A stretch of DNA of 64,000 nt from Halomarinibacterium sp034670265 (GTDB lineage: Bacteria > Bacteroidota > Bacteroidia > Flavobacteriales > Flavobacteriaceae), in NCBI GenBank assembly GCA_034670265.1, contig JAXMNU010000005.1, forward strand, positions 226,052 through 290,051. The letters run 5' to 3'. The position numbers and the translations under genes were made by a program. Positions within the stretch are counted from its first letter, which is position 1, and each line of letters begins with the position of its first letter. The notes beneath the pieces were generated by a model. That model saw only the letters and a program-made list of their open reading frames with translations, was not told the DNA's origin and did not search any database. Below, in pieces: positions 35,443 through 44,845 of this stretch.

Positions 35443-36158
35443 TGAAAAAGTTGTGTAAGTACGGGTAGCGATTTTGGCGACTTGTATCCTTGAATATGAA
35501 GCTGGTAATATTTTAATACTAAATCTAAGGTTTTTAAACGAACACTTTTAGGAATTTTTAATTCTGAAAAATTATTAAAGTCTCTTTTATCCAGTTGTTT
35601 TAATGCTTCCACTATTTCTCCTTCCTCGCAAAACTGACCTATGGTATGTTGCTGAAAGTTTCCTTCTAGTAGGTTAAAATAAGGCGCATCCTTTTCAGAA
35701 AAATCGGGATAAAAGCCTAGATAGTTGGTCAACTTTAATAGGAAAAGTAAATGAAAATTGGCAATCTCTTCATTTTCATCCAGCCATTTTAATGAGCCTT
35801 CAATAAACTGAAAAAGCTGAGGATTAGCTTCTTCTTCCTTGACAGAATTTTTTAAAATTTCAGATAGAAATAATAGCAAAGAAGATTTTATTACTTGTGT
35901 ATGAAGGGTTTTATATGTTGACAATACTTTGGCTTCATTTATTCGCTCTAAGCTTCCTTTGTCTTTATGATATGCCTCTAATTGGAGTAATGAAAGTGGC
36001 TGAAACATGGAAGTTCGAAGTTTTCCTTTTTTGGATTTGAGAATTCCCCGAAGTAGGTAGCTTTTGAGTCCGTATTTTTCAGTAAAGCAAGAGACAATTA
36101 AATCGGCTTCGGCATATTTTATAGATGAAAAAACCAATGCTCTTGTAGAAACTTGCAT
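35439..36158 (-). CDS. recO: DNA repair protein RecO
   Basis: 239 residues. RecO helps RecA load onto SSB-coated DNA in the RecFOR pathway. The N-terminal OB-fold (ALVFSSIKYAEADLIVSCFTEKYGLKSYLLRG) is followed by a helical domain. The CxxC zinc motif found in some RecO proteins is absent. It lies directly downstream of the PorZ-like gene on the same strand, with one base between the stop of porZ and its start region, so they are probably one operon. Confidence 0.9.
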   Translation of the reverse strand: MQVSTRALVFSSIKYAEADLIVSCFTEKYGLKSYLLRGILKSKKGKLRTSMFQPLSLLQLEAYHKDKGSLERINEAKVLSTYKTLHTQVIKSSLLLFLSEILKNSVKEEEANPQLFQFIEGSLKWLDENEEIANFHLLFLLKLTNYLGFYPDFSEKDAPYFNLLEGNFQQHTIGQFCEEGEIVEALKQLDKRDFNNFSELKIPKSVRLKTLDLVLKYYQLHIQGYKSPKSLPVLTQLFH

Positions 36159-36159
36159 A

Positions 36160-38442
36160 CTATCTAACGATCATTATTTTGGTCACTTTTGTTTCTAATT
36201 GGTCGTCTGAGGTAATTAAAACCATATACACTCCAGATGCCACTTTATACTTCCCAAAAGCTGAAGTATCCCAGAGTACACTTCCGCCTTGGCTTGTGGT
36301 TTCAAAAACTAGGTTTCCTTCAATATCGGTAATTTTTACATTAGCATCTGCCGTCAATCCATCAATGGTAACATTTCCCGTAAATCCAGGTCTAACGGGA
36401 TTTGGAAATGCATACACATTTTCGAGATTATCTCTAGGTGCTGTTGAGGTTCCTTCAAAAGCGACTAACCCATTTACCGTTGCAAAATATACTCGCCCTG
36501 TTGAACCATCAATAGCTATATCTTGTACGTTATTTGATGGTAAAGGGGAGTTGCCTTTTGTAAAACGCAACAATGTTTCTTGTCCGTTTGCCGAAAGATA
36601 AAATACCCCTGATGTGGCAGTTGCAATCCATTTATTATTTGATCCATCAACTTCTATATCTGTGATAGTCTGTTCAAACAATAATTCTTGTGGCACACCA
36701 TCCTGTAAAATAATAATTTGTTGAGCATCTATATTGGTTCCCGTCTCGAAAAAGCCACCAACATTGAATAATACGCGCAATCCCTTGGTGGTTCCAATCC
36801 ATAATCGGTTTGATGCATCAAACCTAACGGCCTTAACATTTTTTCGAGGTAGATCACCTTGACCAAGCCCTTCTCCAATCTTATTAAAGGTATTTGTCGA
36901 AGTATTGTAGCCAATAACACCATTATTTGTAGTTGCGATAAAAATATTTCCTTCTCGACTAATATCAATAGCTTTAAACGCTTGCTCTCCTAAAGGATTA
37001 ATAAACTCTGAAATATCTATTTTCTGAAACTGTGGGGATGAACTGTACCTTAGTATTGCATTATCTATAAGTGACTGCACAACCCATAAATTACCATCGC
37101 GGTCAAATTCTGACCCAAATAATCTGATTCCTGCATTACTGTTTGTGGGAGGTGGAATAATAGCTTCTTCTAAATTACTATTAGTTTCATTATATAGAAT
37201 AACAGGGGTTTGGTCTTCTATTTTTAAAAGTCCTTCAATATAGGAGCTCATGTAGACTTCATTAGGGTTGTTAGGGTTAATAGTAACTTTAACAATATCT
37301 GTGGCTCCAAATAAATCTTCAAAGGGAATGTTAGTCCACATTTCTTCTCTTAAATTACTTATCCCTCTTTTGTCTAAAGGAAAAGGATTACTTGTTTGTG
37401 TAATATCACCAAAAGCCACCCAAAGTTGTCCAGGACTAGCGTCAATTGAAAATGGATTGTTTAGTATTGGTCCATCAGGTAAAATTTGATCATATTGATT
37501 ACCCCCGAATGGTACTCGTAAAAGACCATTTTCTAAGGTCCCAATATAAAAATTTTGAAATAGTGAAATTCCAGATTGAAAACGATCGTCTAAATTAGGT
37601 AAAAAATTTACTGAAGATTGTAAATTTAGGTTTGAATCATATACGCCAATGAAGTTAGAAGTTGTAATTGTCACCATTTCTCCATCTGAATAAAAATCTA
37701 AAATAGTGTTGTTCAAACTTGTTAATGTTCCTCCATTTACTTGTCCTATAGAGTTGTCAGATTTAGCATAAAATACATTGTCCCCAACTGTTTGGACACC
37801 AACCATTCCACCATTAGCTATTTGTTCCCATTCTTCAAAATCAATCAAATTTTCACTATCTATTCGAGCTCGTTTAAGTCCTTCGTCCAATGTTGCTGCA
37901 TAAATGTAAGGGTCTAAGACTGTTGTTTGAGAAACCCTTATCTGAGTTCCTAGTTCTCCAATAAAGTAGGTATCTCCAAATTCTAATCTATTAATATCAT
38001 ATACAGAAATTCCATAATCTGTTGCAATATATAATTGCTCATTATATTCGTAAAATTGATTAATTCTTTTTCTATTTGGGGGAATGGTTGGCTTTTCTAA
38101 AATATCAACCACTTTTAATACATCTTCTTCTCCATCAATTACAACATCAATAAGGCCGTTTTCATAACCAATAAATAAAACACGGTAATCTTCACTATAA
38201 TAAATTGTCGAAATTAACTCTCCAGACAGTCCATTAATTGTAGAAATTGTATTTATTTCTTGAGTAGTGAGATCAAATGAAAAAACTGCGTTTTCGGCTC
38301 CAACAAATAGCTTGTCATTCCCTTGAGTAATAGACTTAACAGAAACATATGAAAAAAATCCTTTCCATTCGTCTTCGAAATTTTGTGCTATTCCAACAAA
38401 TGTTATAAAAAAAAGAAAGAAAAATGAAAGGTACTTCATCAT
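36160..38442 (-). CDS. porZ: PorZ-like T9SS component
   Basis: 760 residues. Signal peptide MMKYLSFFFLFFITFVGIAQ precedes repeated blades of two-component-regulator-type beta-propellers (GNDKLFVGAENAVFSFDLTTQEI, RLWIGTTKGLRVLF, NKWIATATSGVFYL). A C-terminal sorting domain starts near residue 675 (YAFPNPVRPGFTGNVTIDGL, ending KVTKIMIVR). This architecture and length, and linkage to recO, match PorZ, a surface component of the T9SS attachment complex that delivers anionic LPS in Porphyromonas. Often mis-annotated as an ABC substrate-binding protein. Named from recall of the family. Confidence 0.78.
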   Translation of the reverse strand: MMKYLSFFFLFFITFVGIAQNFEDEWKGFFSYVSVKSITQGNDKLFVGAENAVFSFDLTTQEINTISTINGLSGELISTIYYSEDYRVLFIGYENGLIDVVIDGEEDVLKVVDILEKPTIPPNRKRINQFYEYNEQLYIATDYGISVYDINRLEFGDTYFIGELGTQIRVSQTTVLDPYIYAATLDEGLKRARIDSENLIDFEEWEQIANGGMVGVQTVGDNVFYAKSDNSIGQVNGGTLTSLNNTILDFYSDGEMVTITTSNFIGVYDSNLNLQSSVNFLPNLDDRFQSGISLFQNFYIGTLENGLLRVPFGGNQYDQILPDGPILNNPFSIDASPGQLWVAFGDITQTSNPFPLDKRGISNLREEMWTNIPFEDLFGATDIVKVTINPNNPNEVYMSSYIEGLLKIEDQTPVILYNETNSNLEEAIIPPPTNSNAGIRLFGSEFDRDGNLWVVQSLIDNAILRYSSSPQFQKIDISEFINPLGEQAFKAIDISREGNIFIATTNNGVIGYNTSTNTFNKIGEGLGQGDLPRKNVKAVRFDASNRLWIGTTKGLRVLFNVGGFFETGTNIDAQQIIILQDGVPQELLFEQTITDIEVDGSNNKWIATATSGVFYLSANGQETLLRFTKGNSPLPSNNVQDIAIDGSTGRVYFATVNGLVAFEGTSTAPRDNLENVYAFPNPVRPGFTGNVTIDGLTADANVKITDIEGNLVFETTSQGGSVLWDTSAFGKYKVASGVYMVLITSDDQLETKVTKIMIVR

Positions 38443-38510
38443 GTTTTTATAAGGCTTTTACTGTGAATGTTAAACAATTTAAATTACCATTTATTGCAAT
38501 ATTAAAACAA

Positions 38511-38536
38511 AAAAGGCTGCCTTTTGGCAACCTTTT
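38511..38536 (-). terminator. Terminator of gdhA
   Basis: AAAAGG-c-TGCC and GGCA-a-CCTTTT pair around TTTT. Read on the minus strand it ends in a T-rich run just after the gdhA stop. Confidence 0.75.
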
Positions 38537-38554
38537 AGTTATTGTTTAATGGAA

Positions 38555-39898
38555 TTACACAACTCCTTGTGCCATCATTGCATCGGCTACTTTTACAAAA
38601 CCAGCAATATTTGCTCCTTTAACATAGTCCACATAACCATCTCCATCTTTTCCATATTTCACACACGCAGCGTGAATGTCATTCATAATATTATGTAATT
38701 TTTCATCTACTTCCTCACGTGTCCAGTTTAATCGCAAAGAGTTTTGTGACATTTCAAGTCCTGATGTGGCCACTCCACCAGCATTTGACGCTTTCCCAGG
38801 AGAGAATAAGATTTTTGCTTTATGAAATACAGCAATTGCTTCAGGTGTACAAGGCATATTAGCTCCTTCTCCAACACAAATACATCCATTATCAATTAAT
38901 GTTTGTGCTTCTGCTTCATTTAATTCATTTTGTGTAGCACAAGGCAACGCTATATCACATTTTACATCCCAAGGACGTTTTCCTTCTTGGTATTTAGCCG
39001 AAGGATATTTATCCACATATTCCTTAATTCTACCTCGTTTGTTATTTTTTAAATCCATAACAAACGCTAGTTTTTCTTCGTTTATACCTTCTTCATCATA
39101 AATATAACCTGCAGAATCTGAAAAAGTAACCACTTTCCCGCCAAATTCCATAGCTTTTTCTGCAGCATATTGTGCAACATTTCCTGATCCCGAAATTACA
39201 ACTGTTTTACCTTTGAAGCTTTCACCTTTAGTTTCCAGCATGTTTTTAGCAAAATACACATTCCCATAGCCCGTTGCTTCCGGTCTAATTAATGAACCTC
39301 CATAACTAAGGCCTTTTCCAGTAAACACTCCAGTAAATTCATTTCGAAGTCTTTTATATTGACCAAACATAAATCCTATCTCACGTCCTCCAACACCAAT
39401 ATCTCCAGCTGGCACATCTGTATTAGGCCCAATATGTCTTGAAAGTTCAGTCATAAAGCTTTGACAAAAACGCATTACTTCATTATCGCTTTTACCTTTA
39501 GGGTTAAAGTCGCTTCCTCCCTTTCCACCTCCCATAGGAAGTGTCGTTAAACTATTTTTAAAGGTTTGCTCAAATCCTAAGAATTTTAAAATGCTTAAGT
39601 TCACTGAAGGGTGAAAGCGCAAACCTCCTTTATAAGGGCCAATAGCCGAATTAAATTCAATTCTGTACCCTCTATTTACTTGAATATTCCCTTTATCATC
39701 TGTCCACGGAACTCTAAAAATTAAAGTTCTTTCCGGTTCTACCATGCGTTCCAAAAGCATTTTGCCTTGGTACATTTCATTCTCTTCAATAAATGGGATT
39801 ACAGTTTCTGCAACTTCGGTAACAGCCTGCATAAATTCAGGCTCATTGGGGTTCATTTCACCAACTTTTGAAATGAAATCTTTAATGCTTTGTTTCAT
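38555..39898 (-). CDS. gdhA: NADP-specific glutamate dehydrogenase
   Basis: 447 residues, hexameric GdhA type. It aminates 2-oxoglutarate to glutamate. GPYKGGLRFHP and PMGGGKGGSDFNPKGKSD hold the catalytic Lys residues, DVPAGDIGVGGREIG the 2-oxoglutarate site, and SGSGNVAQYAAEKAMEFGGKVVTFSDS the dinucleotide fold; a Ser/Asp end to that strand is typical of NADP forms. The upstream region has an 11-bp inverted repeat and a LacI-type operator, so nitrogen or carbon control is likely. Confidence 0.95.
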   Translation of the reverse strand: MKQSIKDFISKVGEMNPNEPEFMQAVTEVAETVIPFIEENEMYQGKMLLERMVEPERTLIFRVPWTDDKGNIQVNRGYRIEFNSAIGPYKGGLRFHPSVNLSILKFLGFEQTFKNSLTTLPMGGGKGGSDFNPKGKSDNEVMRFCQSFMTELSRHIGPNTDVPAGDIGVGGREIGFMFGQYKRLRNEFTGVFTGKGLSYGGSLIRPEATGYGNVYFAKNMLETKGESFKGKTVVISGSGNVAQYAAEKAMEFGGKVVTFSDSAGYIYDEEGINEEKLAFVMDLKNNKRGRIKEYVDKYPSAKYQEGKRPWDVKCDIALPCATQNELNEAEAQTLIDNGCICVGEGANMPCTPEAIAVFHKAKILFSPGKASNAGGVATSGLEMSQNSLRLNWTREEVDEKLHNIMNDIHAACVKYGKDGDGYVDYVKGANIAGFVKVADAMMAQGVV

Positions 39899-39930
39899 CT
39901 GAATAAAATATTTGTTTTTTAATGGAAAGA

Positions 39931-39984
39931 TGAAATGCCTTATAATTCTTCTTCATTATATAGGGATTTCTAAAAGGCATTTCA
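39931..39984 (-). repeat. Inverted repeat in the gdhA 5' region
   Basis: TGAAATGCCTT (39931-39941) and AAGGCATTTCA (39974-39984) are perfect 11-bp arms separated by 32 bases, 33 bases before the gdhA start on the minus strand. It could be an mRNA leader hairpin or a two-site operator. The rest of 39899-40213 is AT-rich with no ORF. Confidence 0.5.
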
Positions 39985-40063
39985 CAAGAAAAATTTAAAA
40001 TATGTATTAATCTTTTAAAATTTGATGTCAAAAATATCTCCAAAGCAACAATTTAGAAGTTTT

Positions 40064-40075
40064 GAAAACGTTTTC
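40064..40075. promoter_or_regulatory. LacI-type operator upstream of gdhA
   Basis: GAAAACGTTTTC is a perfect 12-bp palindrome with the central CG of LacI/GalR-family operators. It lies between divergent gdhA and the gene at 40214, and its core is the same as at 49850-49865. Confidence 0.55.
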
Positions 40076-40213
40076 GTAATTAGTGGCAAATATAAGTTAT
40101 CTATAAAAAAAGCACTGTGTTTTTTGCCGAAATAAGCTATTTAATTACAATATATTTCTCTGTTAGATATGTTTTTATATATTTGTTACGTCTCAATCTA
40201 AACCTAAATTACA

Positions 40214-41035
40214 ATGAATACCAGAATTTTGCTATTGGTATTTTTATTTTTTGCGCTTATAAGGCAAGAAGTTTATAGCCAATTTGGCTTCTCCCATGAG
40301 ATTGGAGTCATCACAGGACCCGTTGTTTTTTATTCAGACTATGGTGTACGAAATGATTTTGAAACTAACATAGGTAATGTAGGTTTTGGAGTTGGAATTG
40401 TTCATTATTTAAATTTCTCATATCGAGCAGATTGTAACTGCTATACCAAAGACACTTATTTTAATGATCACTTTAAAGTACGAAGTGAAATAGATTACCA
40501 TAAAACAAATTTTGAACACCTTGGCAAATGGGTTGATCCAGATAGAACTTCAATAACTGCAGATCAATTAAGAGCCATGAAAGGTTCCACTACCGTATTT
40601 GATATTGGTGCCCAATTAGAGTTTTTCCCATTAAGTATTCGTGATTTTGCCGCAGGCTCATACAAAATTGCCCCCTTTGGAAGTTTTGGAGTTCACTGGG
40701 TAAGTTTTGATCCAGAAGTTTATAGTGAACTAGGGGCGTTAAATACCCCTATCACAACACCTGTGAAATATTACAACAGTTTCCAGCAAGAAGGAGACTC
40801 CACTTGGAGTATTGTTATGAGTGCAGGATTTCGTTACAAACTAGGGCCACTAAGTGATTTAATGCTTGACGCTCGTTGGCAATATTATTTTTCAAATTGG
40901 GTAGAAGGTCTAAACCCACAAGAAGAATTTAATGAACAATCCTTAGGCGAAGGAAACGGTGTACCAGTTCCAGAAAACAAAGCCAACGATTGGATTTTTT
41001 GGCTGAATGTGGGATACATCTACTATTTAGATTAA
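40214..41035 (+). CDS. THC0290_0291-type outer-membrane protein
   Basis: 273 residues. Signal peptide MNTRILLLVFLFFALIRQEVYSQ, then alternating strands with aromatic ends (VGFGVGIVHYLNFSYRAD, GSFGVHWVSFDPEVYS, DARWQYYFSNWVEGL) ending in YIYYLD, as in small outer-membrane barrels. I recognise the sequence pattern as a Flavobacteriaceae family often found beside gdhA and sometimes wrongly called glutamate dehydrogenase. No catalytic motif. Function unknown. Confidence 0.72.
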   Translation: MNTRILLLVFLFFALIRQEVYSQFGFSHEIGVITGPVVFYSDYGVRNDFETNIGNVGFGVGIVHYLNFSYRADCNCYTKDTYFNDHFKVRSEIDYHKTNFEHLGKWVDPDRTSITADQLRAMKGSTTVFDIGAQLEFFPLSIRDFAAGSYKIAPFGSFGVHWVSFDPEVYSELGALNTPITTPVKYYNSFQQEGDSTWSIVMSAGFRYKLGPLSDLMLDARWQYYFSNWVEGLNPQEEFNEQSLGEGNGVPVPENKANDWIFWLNVGYIYYLD

Positions 41036-41057
41036 TAGTATTTACTATATAAAATAA

Positions 41058-41084
41058 GTTGGGGCGGCCTTTGGCCGCCCCAAC
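41058..41084. terminator. GC-rich bidirectional hairpin (copy 2)
   Basis: GTTGGGGCGGCC and GGCCGCCCCAAC form a perfect 12-bp stem around TTT between convergent genes. Eleven stem bases per arm are identical to the hairpin at 18487-18511. Confidence 0.75.
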
Positions 41085-41104
41085 TATTTACATTAATCTT
41101 CAAA

Positions 41105-42247
41105 TTATCCGATTGCCTGTTTTAAATCGGCTATTAAATCATCTACATCTTCAATTCCTACACTTAATCGAATTAAAGAATCTACCACACCTGTTTTTTC
41201 TCGTTCTTCTTTAGGAATACTTGCGTGGGTCATACTTGCTGGATGACCTGCTAAGCTCTCTACTCCACCTAAACTTTCGGCAAGGGTAAATACTTTTAGC
41301 TTTTCCACTATTTTAATGGCTTCCTCAAAATTATTCCCTTTGGTAACAAAAGAAATCATACCGCCAAAATCTTTCATTTGAGATTTAGCAATCTCATGAT
41401 TTGGATGATTTTCAAAACCCGGCCAATATACTTTTTCAATTTTAGGATGCTTCACTAAGTATTCTGCAATTTGCTTTCCATTTTCACAATGGCGTTGCAT
41501 TCTCACATGAAGGGTTTTAATTCCGCGTAACACCAAAAAACTATCTTGTGGCCCGCAAATAGCTCCACTTGCATTTTGAATGAAGTATAACCTATCTGCC
41601 AATGCTGCATCCTTCACAGCCAAAGCACCCATCACCACATCGCTATGCCCGCCTAAGTATTTTGTGGCACTATGCATCACAATATCTGCTCCCAAATCAA
41701 GAGGTTGTTGCAAATAGGGTGTAGCAAAGGTATTATCTACTGCTAATAAGAGGTTATGCTTTTTTGAAATTGCAGCACAAGCTTTAATATCAATAATGTT
41801 CATCATAGGATTGGTAGGCGTCTCTACCCAGATGAGCTTTGTATTTGAATTGACATATTCCTCAATTTTTGAAGCATTTTGCATTCCAATAAAATGGAAT
41901 TTTATGCCAAATCCTTCAAATACTTTTGTAAAGAGACGATAACTTCCTCCATAAAGATCATTGGTGGAAATTACTTCATCCCCAGGCTTCAATAATTTAA
42001 TAATAGCATCAATTGCCGCCAACCCACTACCAAAAGCCAGTCCGTAGTTTCCATTTTCTATACTTGCAAAAGCATTTTCCAGTGCATTTCTAGTTGGATT
42101 GTGGGTTCTAGAATATTCGTATCCTTTATGTCCACCAGGCGTAGATTGTGCATAGGTAGATGTTTGATAAATGGGTGGCATCACTGCTCCGTAAGCCTTA
42201 TCATGTTCCTGTCCCCCGTGTATTGTTTTTGTGTTGAATTTCATCAT
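41105..42247 (-). CDS. Cystathionine gamma-synthase/lyase family enzyme
   Basis: 380 residues, PLP-dependent transsulfuration enzyme. The PLP Lys is in MHSATKYLGGHSDVVMG; the N-terminal TKTIHGGQEHDKAYGAVMPPIYQTSTYAQ and the YEYSRTHNPTRNALE substrate loop are typical. Synthase (metB) and lyase (metC/mccB) cannot be told apart with confidence from sequence alone. It stands alone on its strand, so no methionine operon context helps. A second ATG is one codon downstream. Confidence 0.9.
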   Translation of the reverse strand: MMKFNTKTIHGGQEHDKAYGAVMPPIYQTSTYAQSTPGGHKGYEYSRTHNPTRNALENAFASIENGNYGLAFGSGLAAIDAIIKLLKPGDEVISTNDLYGGSYRLFTKVFEGFGIKFHFIGMQNASKIEEYVNSNTKLIWVETPTNPMMNIIDIKACAAISKKHNLLLAVDNTFATPYLQQPLDLGADIVMHSATKYLGGHSDVVMGALAVKDAALADRLYFIQNASGAICGPQDSFLVLRGIKTLHVRMQRHCENGKQIAEYLVKHPKIEKVYWPGFENHPNHEIAKSQMKDFGGMISFVTKGNNFEEAIKIVEKLKVFTLAESLGGVESLAGHPASMTHASIPKEEREKTGVVDSLIRLSVGIEDVDDLIADLKQAIG

Positions 42248-42312
42248 AATTTATTAAGAAAAACAAAAGTACGCTTTCCTGTATCATTATAAAAACTTTG
42301 TACTTTTACAAA

Positions 42313-43071
42313 ATGAAATTACGCCTATTCTTTTTATTGAGTCTCATCATTTTTATAGGATGTAAGAAGGCTTCAACCTTAGCATTTTCTTCTGAAAGTT
42401 TTTCAGAAAGTGATTTAAAAATCTGTGAAAATGATCCCTGTTCCACCATTACAATCGATTACATAAAAGTTGTTGGGGATGAAGAAATTGCTTCAAAAAT
42501 TAACTCTCAAATCGAAACGTACATTATTGAAACACTTTTTTTAGGTGAAGATGATAAGCCTTCAGCCAAAACTATTGAGGAAGCCGCACGACAGTTTATC
42601 ATTGCTTATAGAGACCATAAAAATGAATTTGAATATAACTTGAAATATGAGGCCGAAGTTTTTGTTTCAAATACTTTTGAAAACGAAACATTATTAAGTC
42701 TTCAGCTACAAAGTTACCTTTTTACAGGTGGTGCACACGGATATGGCAGCACCTATTTTACTAATTTTGACAAGCAAACGGGTGAAGTAATTGCTAATAA
42801 AGACCTTTTCGATAATTACGCAGCGTTTAAAATACTTGCCGAAGAGGAATTCAGGAAAGAATTCGAAATTCCTGAAAATGAATCTATCAACTATACGGGT
42901 TTTTGGTTTGATGATGATACTTTTTCGCTTCCAGATTCCATCGGATTTTCAAGTAGAGAACTCATTTTTATTTACAACCCATACGATATTGCGAGCTATG
43001 CCGAAGGGCCAATAGTTTTTACCATTCCAAAGAGAAAGGCAAATCCTTTGTTAAAAAAAGAATTTCAATGA
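42313..43071 (+). CDS. DUF3298/DUF4163-type lipoprotein
   Basis: About 252 residues from MKLRLFFLLSLIIFIGC, a lipoprotein signal; a TTG-opened extension to 42298 covers the promoter TACTTTTAC and is rejected. The domain has the pattern of RsiV-like DUF3298 (SLQLQSYLFTGGAHGYGSTYFTNFDKQTGEVI and LIFIYNPYDIASYAEGP), which binds peptidoglycan or lysozyme in some proteins. Predicted to face the periplasm. It overlaps the next gene by 4 bases. Confidence 0.82.
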   Translation: MKLRLFFLLSLIIFIGCKKASTLAFSSESFSESDLKICENDPCSTITIDYIKVVGDEEIASKINSQIETYIIETLFLGEDDKPSAKTIEEAARQFIIAYRDHKNEFEYNLKYEAEVFVSNTFENETLLSLQLQSYLFTGGAHGYGSTYFTNFDKQTGEVIANKDLFDNYAAFKILAEEEFRKEFEIPENESINYTGFWFDDDTFSLPDSIGFSSRELIFIYNPYDIASYAEGPIVFTIPKRKANPLLKKEFQ

Positions 43072-43424
43072 AAAAGATATACCACGTTTCTACTTGCAGT
43101 ACATGTGTAAGAATTATTAAAGAGCTGAGTCTTCCTTCAGATTTTATAAAACAGGACATAAAAAAAGAAGAATTGACTGTTACACAATTGGAAGAGTTAA
43201 AAGACTTAGCTGGAAGTTACGAAGCACTTTTTAGCCGAAGAGCAACTCTTTACAAAGAACGAAATCTTAAAAATGAATCGCTAACCGAAGATGATTACAA
43301 ACGATTTATTCTGGAACACTATACTTTTTTAAGTCGTCCCGTAGTTGTAAATGGTAACGAAATATTTGTTGGAAATAGCAAAAAAACTGTGGCTGCAGCC
43401 AAAGAATCCATTCACAACTCATGA
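43068..43424 (+). CDS. ArsC/Spx-family thioredoxin-fold protein
   Basis: 118 residues with a CxxC near the N-terminus (STCSTCVR) and the ArsC-like RPVVV strand and GxxK ending. Members include arsenate reductases and Spx-type regulators. The usual arsenate-binding Arg pattern is not obvious, and no arsenic gene is nearby, so arsenate reduction is not claimed. It sits in a tight operon between the lipoprotein and EamA genes with 4-base overlaps on both sides. Confidence 0.75.
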   Translation: MKKIYHVSTCSTCVRIIKELSLPSDFIKQDIKKEELTVTQLEELKDLAGSYEALFSRRATLYKERNLKNESLTEDDYKRFILEHYTFLSRPVVVNGNEIFVGNSKKTVAAAKESIHNS

Positions 43425-44323
43425 GTGCTCGCGCTTGGGCCCTTTTAGCGGCAACTGCAGCAAGCACTATTTATGGTATAAACCACACCATTGCAAAGGG
43501 ATTAATGCCAGACGTGATTGGACCCTTTGGTTTTATACTTTTACGTGTTGGTGGAGCAGCTATTTTGTTTTGGGCAGCCAGCATTTTCTATCCTACTGAA
43601 AAAATTGATAAAAAAGATCTCTTTACCATTATTGCATGTGCCCTTTTTGGGATGGTGTTAAATATGAATATGTTTTTTAAAGGATTGGAGCTTTCTACTC
43701 CTGTTAATAGTTCAGTTGTAATAACAGCCGCACCAGTTCTTTTATTAATTCTCTCTGCCATCTTTTTAAAAGAAAGAATTACATGGCTTAAATCAATTGG
43801 TATTTCATTAGGTATTATTGGAGTTTTAACGTTAATTCTATTTGGTGCAAAAACACAACCCAATGCCCCTAATATTCAATTGGGGAATTTCTTTTTTGTG
43901 ATTAATGCGGCCTCCTATTCGGTGTATTTAATTTTAGTAAAACCTCTCGTGGGCAAATACAGCTCAATTACATTAATGAAGTTCTTTTTCCTTTTTGCAT
44001 TGATTATGAACTTGCCTATTGGGGTTTCAGAATTTATGGAAGTCTCTTGGGGGAGCCTTCAAATTTCAGAAATAGCAAAATTAATTTTTGTGGTTGTGGG
44101 TACTACCTTCCTTACCTATCTATTTAATATTTATGCATTAAAACAGCTTAGCCCCTCTACCATTGGAGTTTTTATGTATCTGCAACCTGTTGTGGCTACC
44201 CTATTTGCTTTACTTGTTGGAGCAGATTCATTAACCACTTTGCGTATAATAGCTGCTGTTTTAATTTTTACTGGAGTCTTTCTCTCTACCAGAAGACCCA
44301 AAAAGAACGTTATAAATCCTTAG
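43421..44323 (+). CDS. EamA/DMT-family transporter
   Basis: 300 residues with ten predicted transmembrane helices in two EamA repeats (ALLAATAASTIYGINHTIAKGLMP and AASYSVYLILVKPLVGKY; the second ends LQPVVATLFALLVGADSL). DMT transporters usually export amino acids or metabolites. The basic tail RRPKKNVINP faces the cytoplasm. Its 3' end overlaps the convergent thioesterase gene by 14 bases. Substrate unknown. Confidence 0.88.
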   Translation: MSARAWALLAATAASTIYGINHTIAKGLMPDVIGPFGFILLRVGGAAILFWAASIFYPTEKIDKKDLFTIIACALFGMVLNMNMFFKGLELSTPVNSSVVITAAPVLLLILSAIFLKERITWLKSIGISLGIIGVLTLILFGAKTQPNAPNIQLGNFFFVINAASYSVYLILVKPLVGKYSSITLMKFFFLFALIMNLPIGVSEFMEVSWGSLQISEIAKLIFVVVGTTFLTYLFNIYALKQLSPSTIGVFMYLQPVVATLFALLVGADSLTTLRIIAAVLIFTGVFLSTRRPKKNVINP

Positions 44324-44783
44324 GATGTTGCTGATATTTACGAGTATCATCTTTAGTGAGAATTTTATAGTCTTCGGTTTTATCCATTCCTTCTAAAAAA
44401 TTCCAGATATCTTGAGGAGGTGTTGCTAATTTCCTCGTTTCTAGGTCAATCCAAGCACCAAGCATTTCGCATCGCGCAAGATTTTTACCTTCAGAATCAT
44501 AAAAATTATGAACAAAAGAAAAGAAAGTCCCATCTTCCGAAATTCCTTTCAATTGAATGGAAACTTGAATAGGCTTCCCTGGGAAAACTTCTTTAAAATA
44601 ATACATGTGTTCGTAGAGGGCTACGGGTCCTAAATGCATTTTAAATAATCTCTTTTGACCAAAACCCTTTTCGTTAAAATAACTCATTCGGGTATGGCTC
44701 ATATAGTCTATATAAGCACTATTTCTTAAATGAAGGTTTGCATCGACATCACTCCACCGTATTTCAAATTGTTTTGTGTACAC
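44310..44783 (-). CDS. Acyl-CoA thioesterase, hotdog fold
   Basis: 157 residues, 4-hydroxybenzoyl-CoA thioesterase/YbgC-like. The N-terminal QFEIRWSDVDANLHLRNSAYIDYMSHTRMSYF carries the catalytic Asp of the hotdog active site. Likely hydrolyses acyl-CoA thioesters in the cytoplasm; the substrate cannot be read from sequence. Confidence 0.85.
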   Translation of the reverse strand: MYTKQFEIRWSDVDANLHLRNSAYIDYMSHTRMSYFNEKGFGQKRLFKMHLGPVALYEHMYYFKEVFPGKPIQVSIQLKGISEDGTFFSFVHNFYDSEGKNLARCEMLGAWIDLETRKLATPPQDIWNFLEGMDKTEDYKILTKDDTRKYQQHPKDL

Positions 44784-44845
44784 GTACTAATTTTTGCCGT
44801 AAATTTAAGGCTCTTTTAAACCAATCAATCATAAATATTTTATAA

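Noticed and set aside
43068..43424. Arsenic resistance gene
   Set aside because: The ArsC-type fold is clear, but no arsenite exporter or ArsR is nearby and the operon partners are unrelated.
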